Of a stretch of 64,000 bases of DNA, positions 55,332 through 64,000 are shown in pieces. The position numbers and the translations under genes are program-made. The stretch's first letter is position 1, and each line of letters starts with the position of its first letter. This DNA comes from Diphasiastrum complanatum (Eukaryota > Streptophyta > Lycopodiopsida > Lycopodiales > Lycopodiaceae): positions 72,101,884 to 72,165,883 of the forward strand of contig CM055094.1 of assembly GCA_029204225.1 (NCBI GenBank), in the 5' to 3' direction. The notes under the pieces are model-generated. The model was not told the origin of the DNA, did no database searches, and saw nothing but the letters and a program-made list of their open reading frames with translations.

Positions 55332-56640
55332 GTTGAGCCAAAATCAGCTCTTGCTGTAGCTTCGTGAGGTCTGCTTGCAACTGTGTGTTATTCGTCGCTA
55401 GATGTAGTACCTTGCTTTCCAGAGTGGTTTTAGCAGCTACCGCATCCATGATGTATTTTCTCAGAATTTGGTACGTCATCGTTAGATCTGTGGGAACAGC
55501 CGGTACACTGGCACTGGCAGGGGCTTTTGTTGTATCGGCCCCGATGACTTGTGGAGTACCGTCGTCATTGTCTTCTATCAGGTTCTCATTGGACCTGATG
55601 CCATCTGGGGTGGTAGGATCTCAGTATGATCAGATGATAGCTAGTAGGAAGTTTGGTCGCAAACAAAAAACTTGGTAATTTTAGTGTAAATTTTGGCAGA
55701 GCTTCGCTAGCAAAGGTGACAAATGACTCGAATTCAACCCTTATATAGCGGAATTTAGAGTGCGTTTTAGGTGAAATCCACTTTCGCTTGTTCAGCTCCA
55801 CCCAAATTGTGGCAGGCACCTTTTTCACAAAATCCTAAGACTTCAAGAAAGTCTGCAAGAGTTCAGAAGGTGATTTGACTGCTATGCGAAGGTTCTGCGA
55901 GGGTTCAGACTGTCTGCGAGGGTTCAATTCTCACAGGAAGTGATCTCTCGCACAACTTGTTCCTGTGATTGGTTTTTCAAGATCAAACCATATAGGCGGA
56001 CTGATTTCACTGTTTTGATTTCAGTTATACACCTTGCGAGGGTTGGCAAGATGATCTTGAGGCTCTGCGAGGGTTCTGAAAATTCAGCTTCTGGGAACTC
56101 TCGCATACACTAAAAAATGATGATTCCTCCATCAGGAAGTCTCGCAGAGATATTTATGGATGCATCTAAGTTAGATTTGGTGACTGTCCAAGTTTCAAGA
56201 GCTCTCTCCCAAGGGATCTCAAAAAATCATGAGAAAAGTGCTCTTTTAGAGTGTTTTTAGATGAGATCTTGAGATGTTCTGATTTTTAACTTTTGTAAAC
56301 TGGTAATTAGCTTCATCCATGCTTGATCTAACTATTGGTGGTTCTCTGGAAGTTCTGATGGATACTTGGTAGTAGATCCATCAGTCAGTCTGATGATCTG
56401 CTTCCTTCTTGATCCTATATGGATCTGGATCCTTCTTGGATTCTGATGGATTTTCCCGATCTTGCTAGATCTGGCTGAATCTGAATGGATCTAGCTTGAT
56501 TTGGCTTGACCTTCTTAGATCTAGCGGTGATGGTTTAGTAGAATAGCTTTTCGTAACGTGCCATCGCCAATCTGGATCTATCTTACTGCGGTGACCAGTA
56601 CTTGTGCTACCGGCTACCGTTGATGGGTGTATCGAATGGT
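55332..56640. other. spacer, 3' side of the reversed gypsy pol, no ORF
   Basis: No domain is visible. Four copies of TGCGAGGGTT lie at 55,896, 55,915, 56,034 (as TTGCGAGGGTT) and 56,066. A stretch rich in GGATCT and AGATCT strings lies at 56,390-56,530. It could be untranslated end and LTR of the reversed gypsy element. A motif-free 104-codon frame occurs at 55,364-55,678. Confidence 0.4.
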
Positions 56641-56694
56641 GTCTCATCTAGCTTTTCCAAATTCATGGCTCCACGATTAAGAATTTCCTTGATC

Positions 56695-58000
56695 CTATAA
56701 GGATCTTCGCCTGTGAATTTTAACTTTCCCTTGATCTTCCTTGGTTTCATACATCAGGACCAGATCTCCGGAGCGAAGATCCTTCTTTTGTAACCTGCGA
56801 TCATGCCATGCCTTGTGTCTTTCCTTTTCAGCTGCCAGTGCGTGCACCATTGGTAAGTGTGTTTCATAGAGTTTATGCAAAGCTTCGTGGCGTAGTTGTA
56901 GAGATTTGGACTCATTAAGACGTTGCATGGTGACAATCCTTAATGAAGGAACTAAAAACCCTACTGGCATTACAGCATTCTGACCATATACCAATTGGAA
57001 GGGTGTTTGATCAGTACTTCCTTTATATGTTGTCCTGAATGCCCACAGTGCAGCATGCAACTTATGTTCCCAATCCGATCTGCTAGCTTCAACTGTTTTC
57101 ATGAGCACGCTACACAGGATCTTATTGGATGACTCTGCTTGCCCATTACACGAGGATAATAAAACGTACTGGTTCTGTGGATCACAAAAAATTCCTCCAA
57201 CAGGACCTTAATGGTCTCATTGATGAAATGGCTTTCGTGATCGCTAACTAGCTCCACCGGACATCTGAAGCGTATAATGATATTTTCATAAAGGAACTTG
57301 GTAGTGGTTTTAGCATCAGCTACTCTTACTGCCTTGGCTTCGACCCATTTGGTGAGATAGTCTATGGCTGCGATTATGTATCGAGCCTAGGAACTCCTTG
57401 CTACAGGGTAAATTGGACCGATGTAATCCAATTCCCACTTTTCGAATGGTGCTTGGGCTAAGACCGGGTGTAGTCAGTCGTAATTCAATCTTGTTGGTAT
57501 CCTTGCCCTTTGGCACACATCGCACTTTTTCAAGTATTCCTCCGTATCCTTATGAATCGTTGGCCACCAAAATCCTGATTGCAGGGTCTTGCGAACTGTA
57601 ATGTTAGATGCAAAATGACCTCCACCCATGCCTTCATGTGAAAGCAAAACGATCTGGGTGGCCTCATGAGGAAGGATACACCATGGAAGAATTCCATCTG
57701 GACCTCTTCGATACAACTGGCTGACAATCAACTGATAAGGTCTAGCCTTTAAGATCAATTTTTGCTGTTCCGCCTTTGGTAAAGATTTGTCTGGTTGGCC
57801 CCGCATTAGATATTTAACAATGTCGGCCGCCCATTCTGGTACTGTGTCCACGTAAAATAAGGCAGCATCTTCCAGCTCATCGTCAGAGCAATCTCCTTCT
57901 CTTTGATTTGTGACACATGATCTGCCATGTAATGTTGTTTTCTCTTGCAAACTACTATTCGAAAATCTAACACCAACAACATAAGTACCCATCTGGTGAT
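56695..58000 (-). pseudogene. reversed gypsy element, integrase
   Basis: The frame starts with an acidic linker and LYRRGPDGILPWCI, then HEGMGGGHFASNITVRKTL and CDVCQRARIP (HHCC site). The core continues in shifted frames with LDYIGPIYPVA, AAIDYLTKWVEAKAV and DHESHFI. The C-terminal part is WAFRTTYKGSTDQTPFQLVY followed by GDLVLMYETKEDQGK. Stops and frameshifts lie near 57,480, 57,390 and 57,150. Confidence 0.9.
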
Positions 58001-58267
58001 TCTTCCGATGTTGCAAGTTTTATTAACGAGATGGAACAAGGGTTCATGGTCTATATAAAAAGCAAAATGTGTGGCCATCAAGTAGTGTCAAAATTTCTTA
58101 ACCGCATAGATTATTTCTAGTGCTTCCCGCTCTGTGGTTGAATAATTCATTTTGGTATCACTGAGTTGTCGGCTTGCAAATCGGATTGGAAAATCCTTTT
58201 TGTGTTCACTTGGTTGAGTTAAGATTGCTCCAACTGCATACTTCGATGTGTCTGTATGCACGTGGAA
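57806..58267 (-). pseudogene. reversed gypsy element, RNase H
   Basis: The minus strand reads VHTDTSKYAVGAILTQ, RFASRQLSDTKMNYSTTERE and ALEIIYAVKKF, with a stop after it, then FAFYIDHEPLFHLVNKT. The TDTS and TERE motifs carry the catalytic Asp and Glu. One in-frame stop and one frame change disrupt it. Confidence 0.9.
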
Positions 58268-59283
58268 CTATAAGGACCAATTGGGTGGGCGTAAGATTGG
58301 TGAAACCAATGCATCCTTAAGATTCTGAAAAGCCTTTAGGGCTTTCTCGTTCCAATGTGAATCTGTTGTGAGTTTGTAAATTGGTCGGGCTAACTCCGCA
58401 AAATCAAGAATGAAGATCCTATAATAGTTAGCATGACCCATGAAAATGTAGACCTTGCGGATTGTCCCCGGGGGTGGTAGATCAGTAATGATCCTGATCT
58501 TAGATAGATCTATGGCAATCCCGTGTCTTGACACTATATGGCCGAGAATCAAGCCATGTGTCACCCAGAATTGACATTTTTTTGGATTCAAAGAGATCTG
58601 GTATTCACGACATTTTTGCAACACCTTCTCCAAGTTGGATAAGTGTTCTGAATCTAGTCCATGCACGCACAGATCGTCCAAGAAAATCTCCAAATTTTTT
58701 TGCAAATAATCTTTGAATGCCGCCTGCATGACTCGCTGGAAAGTGCTTGGGGCATTGCAAAGTCCGAATGGCATCACTTTATGGGCATAGGTTCCCCATT
58801 TCGTGGCGAATGTTGTTTTGTGCTGGTCATGGGGGGCTATCTTGACCTGGTTGTAGCTGCTGAAGCCGTCTAGAAAACTGTAGGCTTTGTTGCCAGCTAC
58901 CCTGTCGAGGACACTTTTCGTAAATGGTAAAGGAAAATGGTCCTTTTTGGTGACTGCATTTAGTGCCTTCAGATTCACACAGATCCGCATTTTGCCGTTC
59001 TTATTGGGTACTATACCCATTCTGTGTGCTCGATTTCATAGATGAAATCTGCATCCATCAGCTTTTGCAACTCCTACTTGATCAGCTCAATATAATTCGG
59101 GTTGCAGTGGTAATAATTGCTTACCTTGGGGACTGCTCCGTCCACCAAGGGTATGGTATGTTGGACTACTGTTGGTGGAATGCCCTTCAAGTCACTATAA
59201 CTCCATGCAAAATAGTCTTTATGTTCCACCAACAACGATCGTAGTCTCTTGAACTGTGTGGGTGTCCTTAATGCTCTCATCAA
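58268..59283 (-). pseudogene. reversed gypsy element, reverse transcriptase
   Basis: The start reads FAWSYSDLKGIPPTVVQHTI, followed after a stop near 59,075 by a 250-codon open frame with MGIVPNKNGKMRICVNLKAL, FSSYNQVKIAPHDQHKTTFA and FGLCNAPSTFQRVMQ. The catalytic motif is FLDD (EIFLDDLCVHG), a common variant. This is the longest open polymerase frame in the window. Confidence 0.93.
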
Positions 59284-59680
59284 TGCAAGCTAACTCATCG
59301 TTCAATGCTTTCACTCTCAAAATAAAAGTATTTGGACTTTCTTCACTCTTTTGCAAACAAAAAAAGATTTTCCTTCTTAGATTCAACACTCTAGAAGTAG
59401 ACTTGGATTCATAAAGCTTCTTAAATGAATCCCAATCATCCTTTAATGAAGTACTCTTACCAACTTCCTTGAGAAGCTCATTGGTAACATTCATCTTTAT
59501 CATGTGTATAGCCTTTTTGGCCCTCTTGTCATACCTCATTTGATCTTGTTATGTTGCTACTCTCTTCTCCAAACCTACAACAATCTCCAAAACATCATTC
59601 ATCTCAATAAATGATTCCATCCTCACTTGAGGTAAGCCTATCATTGGCTTCCAACATAACTCCACTTAATGTAGCCATGT
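59277..59680 (-). pseudogene. copia Y gag fragment fused to gypsy RT
   Basis: The minus strand carries the copia Y gag start (RYDKRAKKAIHMIKMNV, FILRVKALNDELACID) and breaks at the codons for ESIKD, after which gypsy sequence that leads into the RT begins. Copy 2 of Y (38,782 on) continues normally at this point. The junction is therefore a real chimera of two superfamilies. Confidence 0.85.
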
Positions 59681-60049
59681 AGCAATGACCTGATCCTCTC
59701 TTTCAAATTGTTTAAATGCACAAAGCACTCCTTTTGACAACAACAAATGTTTTCAAAAGGAAATCGCAAAGATATGAAACTACTGAATTCGCTTCAACAC
59801 ATAGAATAGTGAAATTTAGATCAACCTATGATCTATTCTTAATCTGATGACCCTTGCCACTTCCTAAGATTGAAACAAACTCAAATTAGGTTTAGTAACC
59901 TCACAATGTAGAGATCCAACCAAAATTAGAGTTTTGACGAAATCACAAAAAATTGATTATTTCAAAATCTATATGCAACTTGATTTGCAATCTTGTAGCC
60001 ACCACTTAGGCTATTCCAATGCTCTAAAAGTCGGCCAACTTACTTTTAC

Positions 60050-60760
60050 GGTAGTCAGTTTATAGTATATACAGATCACCAGCCTCTAAAGTACTCTTGT
60101 AATCAGAACGGTCTAAGGGGTCGTAAAGCTCGTTGGGCTGAGCTTATGCAGGAATTTGATCATGAGATCCAATATGTCAAGGGCAACTCTAACCAAGTTG
60201 TAGATGCGCGTAGTCAGATTGGTGAACTAAATAAACTTTCATTCACCCAATTTTCACTGATCTATATCTTTCACTGAGAGGGAGGTGTGAATCGGATTCT
60301 CATTTTGGTCCCATCTGGAAGATGGTGGAGACAGGAAAAAATGAGAGTGAAATAGGGATCTACTCACATGGGTCTCAGGTTCCTAGGAAAGATAAGAAAA
60401 TAGTAGAACAATTCTCTATCCAAGGTGGTTTACTATTTCGGAATGGGAAAATTTGTGTGCCAGCTGATGATGAGTTAAAGAAGAGGATTCTTTATGAGTG
60501 TCATGATGTTCCCTGTGTAGGTCATCCGGGTATACATAGGACTTTGGACTTGGTCAAAAGAGAGTTTTATTGGCCAAAACTCAAGCCATTTGTCGAGTCT
60601 TATGTGGTTAAATGTAGACCTTGTTAGGTAGCCAAAGCTGAACAGTTGAACATTGGAGGTTTGTTACATCCCCTAGATATCCCTCAAAAATGATGACAAA
60701 GTATATCTATGGATTTTGTGGTCGGACTTCCAAAGACCCAATGCCAAAATGATTCTATTT
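60050..60760 (+). pseudogene. gypsy RNase H end and integrase zinc site, copy 3 of 3
   Basis: The frames show TDHQPLKYSCNQNGLRGRKA and WAELMQEFDHEIQYVKGNSN, then an open 101-codon frame from 60,322 with GGLLFRNGKICVPADDELKK and HPGIHRTLDLVKREFYWPK. A TAG follows CRPC at 60,625, where CQ is expected. The core starts SMDFVVGLPKTQ and is cut at about 60,760. This is the best-kept copy. Confidence 0.85.
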
Positions 60761-61060
60761 GGGTTGTGGATGGAATTTGGAGATATTTCACTCGACGAAC
60801 TTATTTTTTGTCGATTTCTTATTGTGTATTTTGGAAATCTAAATGTATGCCTACTTCATAGGTAGGCTTTAAAATCTGAATATTGTGATTCGGGTGATGT
60901 TTTTTAGGTATGGGAATGTGCATACTCTGATTTGCTACAAAGTTACATTATACCATTTTTACATGCTGTGTCGATGGTAAACATCTTCAAAAATGTCTTC
61001 AACTACCATAGTTATTGGAGTGCTCATGACAACATACAAATGATTTTGTTCATACTAGAA

Positions 61061-61378
61061 TGATGGTGATAACAAAACTAAGGCATCCAAATATTCTACA
61101 AATTGTGATTGAGTTGTTGAAGAGTGAGGCTAAAATAGTCCTCACTTTTCACACAACAATATGGCAACCAAAAAGCACTCAAAACAAGGGAGAGAATGCA
61201 ACCTATAAAGCACCATGTAACTAAAAAAAATGGAATGTAGCAAGAATAGGATATGGGCCATTTGTTGCTCTAACATTGGCACCAAACATATCGAGATTCT
61301 TTTATGGAGAACTCTTGTGTGTCATTGTGGTACAAGTGGTAGAGTTCGATCCAATGAGAAGAGTTGAAGATGGGTTCC
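61061..61378 (+). pseudogene. conserved ORF of unknown function, copy 3 of 3
   Basis: Reads MMVITKLRHPNILQIVIELL on the plus strand, then VALTLAPNVSRFFYGELLCV in a second frame. It ends at GGGTTCCCGCTTC, the point where the minus-strand leader ORF of family X ends, so the two ORFs meet tail to tail. Confidence 0.5.
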
Positions 61379-61382
61379 CGCT

Positions 61383-61724
61383 TCATACCTTATTGATCTT
61401 CACAAATAACAACACTAACAAGTAAAACATACTAAGGAAATGTGGAAGCACATAAGAATGAGAATACATTGCATTGAAAAGATCATTTGGACCTACATGA
61501 ACTTTTGTGATTTCTATATTAACATTTTGAACCTTTGTAGAAAATTTTCCATTCACAACAACTCCAAAATTGACAACAAATTCTGCAGCTGCATTCTCAA
61601 CTATCCTATCAGGGCGAAAATGCATCAAATGTTCCAGCCTCAATTCACCCAAATGGGTTTGAGTCAGATTGATATTGACTTTGGAACAACGTATGAATTT
61701 AGGTAACCTCCACCCCCGTTGCCA
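61383..61724 (-). pseudogene. family X leader ORF, copy 2
   Basis: The frame of 89 codons has LRLEHLMHFRPDRIVENAAA and VVNFGVVVNGKFSTKVQNVN, with a hydrophobic C-terminus (SMFYLLVLLFVKINKV). The expected ATG at 61,725 is out of frame with it because of small changes. The copy at 53,273 has the ATG in frame but ends earlier. Confidence 0.45.
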
Positions 61725-62068
61725 TAGTAGTCGTCGTTAATACAGAAGATTGTAACTAGATATAATTCTAACCCAAACACAGTCGTATTCGCAATTCTCG
61801 CTCAACTCACCAGAAAAAAATCAACATCACTTGCAAAGTGCATCCTTAACATAGAGTGTTTTCTTTTAATCTATCCTAAGACTCGTAGCTAATAAGTAGC
61901 TCCCCTCACACCACCGGAAAAGAGGACACATATTCTACCATTTTCGTAAGAGATTAATTAATTCCAGTACTAATCGTTTTATTGACATAACCCTTTTTTA
62001 ATGTACTCTTAAAGTCATTGATGATTGTGGCAGTAACTTCCTCTGTACCACACGTCAAGATACAATCG
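61724..62068 (-). repeat. family X LTR-like block, between X internal sequences
   Basis: The same block as at 52,943 and 5806. On one side lies the leader ORF and on the other the 3' end of family X with the membrane ORF. An LTR with internal sequence on both sides fits two neighbouring elements sharing an LTR after recombination. Confidence 0.5.
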
Positions 62069-62387
62069 TCCTATTCTTTGTATCCGTCGCTTTCTTAAAC
62101 ACTTCAACTACTATTAATTTTAAAATCGCAATACCACAACATAACACTTTGCCAATAACTATAAAATATTACCACCACAAAACTTAAGATTCCTCCTCAA
62201 CATTGTAACTTCTAATTACAATAACATTTAAAATGTAAAAATATAATTCCAATAATATTGCAAAACCATGTTAGCAGTACTATTAGATTGTCCTTGAGTT
62301 TTCTTTTTTCCCATCATTAATTCCTTTTTTCCTACTTCTTTCACAATTATTTTTTTCATAACACAAACATGCCCAATAATTCAAAGT

Positions 62388-62843
62388 CTAATGACTAAAT
62401 GAAGTGTAATTATCAAATTGCAACCAGGAGTATTCAACCCATAATGTTCTGGTTATCAACCAAAAAGATAATCCATAAATGTAGTATACAAAGTTTCCGA
62501 AAATGTTGTGCACAATATATGCGAAGAAGAGTACCATAATGAATACCAATAATCCATTGACTAAGAGTAACACCGCATTGATTCCAAACAGAATGTACTC
62601 CCTATTCCAGACCACAAAATCCCGCAGCTCTTCTCTTTCCTTGTCCATCATATCTTGTTGATGAATCCTTATTAGCTCTTGAAAACTCACAGGTTCGCCA
62701 AACTCTTTCTCAATTGTCGCGTCACTGGCCTGGGGTCGATGTTGGCAAGGTCGCCTTGGCACATTATCCTCATCCATTTCTTCCTCACAACAGATCATAT
62801 CACATAACTGAATAGTACTCCTTTCCAAACTTATGAACCCCAA
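62388..62843 (-). CDS. family X copy 2, open membrane ORF in envelope position
   Basis: The 151-codon frame is open from ATG at 62,843. The N-terminal half is charged and acidic (EEEMDEDNVPRRPCQHRPQ), followed by an amphipathic stretch (FQELIRIHQQDMMDKEREEL). The C-terminal half has hydrophobic segments around residues 84-112 and 114-130 (INAVLLLVNGLLVFIMVLFF and NFVYYIYGLSFWLI), suggesting one long or two short membrane spans. No signal peptide is evident. It lies before the LTR-like block, as envelope-like ORFs do. I recognise no family; a captured host membrane protein is also possible. Confidence 0.55.
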   Translation of the reverse strand: MGFISLERSTIQLCDMICCEEEMDEDNVPRRPCQHRPQASDATIEKEFGEPVSFQELIRIHQQDMMDKEREELRDFVVWNREYILFGINAVLLLVNGLLVFIMVLFFAYIVHNIFGNFVYYIYGLSFWLITRTLWVEYSWLQFDNYTSFSH

Positions 62844-63224
62844 ATTGTAATCGTGAATTCATAAAATAAAATTCTCTAACCCTCATAAAAATCCCAATCA
62901 TAAAGATCAGATACGGATCTTCTCCAAAATGAACAAATCTCCATCTCAAAAGAATAACCACTAATATACTTCCCTAAAAACTCAATGACGTGTTACTAAT
63001 ACATGAGTTACATCACTAACCACAAAAAATCATCATGTTTGATGTTGTTTAGCTATCCAGTTTCGCCAATAAGCATACCCACGTGGTTCTTCCAACTTCT
63101 CCAAAACATGTAGTCACTCTCGTGGTCCTCTACCTCTAACAGATAGCAATTCATGTTGCCTAGTCATGCACAGCTTTTATAGGTCATAACCAGGGTCTTC
63201 TCAAAAGAACAAAATACACATTCG

Positions 63225-63491
63225 CTAATTAGGCTGCCTCATGACCACAAAATTCAATAAGAACTTCAATCCTTTAATGCTTACCATTCCGAATTTTCCC
63301 CACTGGAGAATCTCGTGTATTTGAATGACAAGTTGGCTTTTTAGAAATGGTATATTTTTTAATTTATTGTACGTTTCCTCATAGGTAATATCCACCCCTA
63401 CTCCACCATCAATATGTACGCCTCTGATATTAAGATCCTGAAATGTTAATTTCCAATGTCGGAACAATATCATGTTCTGTTGATTGCACAA
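63225..63491 (-). pseudogene. family X copy 2, protease
   Basis: The 88-codon frame reads VHIDGGVGVDITYEETYNKL then LKFLLNFVVMRQP, with the DGG active site. It lacks the stop that breaks copy 1. From here to the membrane ORF (62,843-63,225) the integrase of copy 1 is missing: the sequence passes directly from the protease 3' flank to the region before the membrane ORF. Confidence 0.6.
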
Positions 63492-63499
63492 TAGTACTG

Positions 63500-64000
63500 A
63501 CCGGTGCTGATGTAACTCTGCTGGTCACTAAAATCCAAACAATTTAGTGCATATTGAATCAGCCAAATAAGGTGCAATCTGAATCAATTGCCCTATCGTA
63601 ACTTGGAACTTATAATTGTTGACAAAGTCAGCAATCTGATCAGCCACAATATCAACCAATTTTTGAGAAGAATTGGGTTTCTGATTCTACTGCAATAGGT
63701 GTAACACCTCCTACCTAACTTTAGCCATTTAATTTATGTCAGTGTTGAATGTTCAGCTTGTACTTAGCCACAAATCTTCAACTGGTATGTCCTGCCTTAT
63801 CGCTTTTCCTTTATTCCTATGGCAAGTTACTGCTTGGACATATCAATTGTGGTTCTTCAACCATTACCACTTGCACAGATGCTTGTTGTTTTGGTTCATT
63901 CCCTGCTCCAAGATTTTGATGTTGGTTGTGCCCCAAATTATGATCATTAAAACAATTATTTAACCGAGGTGGAGGCAATACTCATTGTAAATTACCGACC
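63500..64000 (-). pseudogene. family X copy 2, gag end, runs off the window
   Basis: The minus strand matches 3460-3900 with small changes, including VVMVEEPQLICPSS-like and QPTSKSWSREPTKTT-like frames. The zinc knuckle of copy 1 lies just beyond the end of the window. Several stops are present. Confidence 0.55.

Larger units (their letters stand above)
56640..59283 (-). mobile_element. gypsy pol (RT, RNase H, integrase), reversed
   Basis: On the minus strand the order is reverse transcriptase, RNase H, zinc site, integrase core and integrase end, which is Ty3-gypsy order. Gag and protease are absent on this strand, and the RT start joins a copia gag fragment at 59,277-59,283. The RT type (FLDDLCVHG) and integrase (LDYIGPIYP, FQLVYGQNAVMP) point to the Tat/Athila branch rather than the chromovirus at 20-23 kb. 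It may be the pol half of the element whose gag-protease half lies at 49,673-52,765 on the plus strand. Confidence 0.88.
59663..62068 (-). repeat. right arm of the large inverted repeat
   Basis: Reverse complement of 52,943-55,331, nearly the same length (about 2.41 against 2.39 kb). It contains, on the plus strand, the gypsy piece at 60,050-60,760 and the conserved ORF at 61,061-61,378, and on the minus strand the leader ORF and LTR-like block of family X. Unlike the left arm, its outer end continues into the rest of family X. Confidence 0.85.

Noticed and set aside
55364-55678. 104-codon frame with hydrophobic segments
   Set aside because: It lies antisense to the likely transcribed strand of the reversed gypsy element, has no second copy and no motif, so membrane-protein status is not supported.

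Overview
The window reads as repeat-dense, AT-rich nuclear DNA of a land plant with a large genome. The evidence is plant-type Ty1-copia and Ty3-gypsy polyproteins (one with a chromodomain-like tail), a CACTA (En/Spm) TNP2-type transposase with introns, an L1-type LINE, an initiator-Met primer site of the plant type, and a CYP704/CYP86-like cytochrome P450 relic. The lineage within land plants cannot be fixed from this sequence. No intact cellular gene was found. Almost every coding stretch is a transposable-element fragment broken by stops, frameshifts or deletions.

Layout. 1-2.5 kb: copia relic A with one LTR. 3.2-6.0 kb: gypsy-like family X (gag knuckle, DGG protease, integrase, then a membrane ORF in the envelope position). 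6.0-7.1 kb: copia family Y integrase and its tail. 7.1-9.7 kb: further copia pieces and an inverted LTR. 11-14 kb: a microsatellite, repeat A and a host-like gene fragment (block B). 14.5-19.3 kb: a long copia element on the minus strand. 20.1-23.6 kb: a chromovirus-like gypsy element with a 3' LTR. 23.8-24.1 kb: a long hairpin. 24.4-26.5 kb: LINE and copia remnants. 26.5-27.6 kb: a gypsy integrase followed by a miniature LTR element (TRIM) whose LTRs contain a tRNA-like sequence. 28.5-29.1 kb: P450 pseudogene. 30.8-32.3 kb: copia LTR and relic. 32.4-33.2 kb: microsatellite, a small serine/arginine-rich ORF and GCCACGCG-type repeats. 34.7-37.0 kb: a longer second copy of block B. 37.2-40.8 kb: a mosaic of reversed gypsy sequence followed by copia Y gag-protease-integrase. 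42.1-43.4 kb: second copy of repeat A. 43.7-48.8 kb: CACTA element with a palindrome cluster at one end and a SET-domain-like exon at the other. 49.7-52.8 kb: gypsy gag-protease with four compact zinc knuckles. 52.9-62.1 kb: a large inverted repeat (two ~2.4 kb arms) around a reversed gypsy pol. 62.1-64 kb: a second, inverted copy of family X with an open membrane ORF.

How the parts relate. Several families recur with identical junctions: X LTR-like block, Y tail, the reversed gypsy piece upstream of the copia Y gag, block B and repeat A. This shows that mosaics, not only intact elements, have been copied. The strongest candidates for something new are the TRIM with a pol III-type tRNA-like unit in its LTR, the SET-like exon next to a CACTA transposase, the membrane ORF of family X, and the four-knuckle gag. 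Coordinates of element ends are approximate unless a terminal motif is named.
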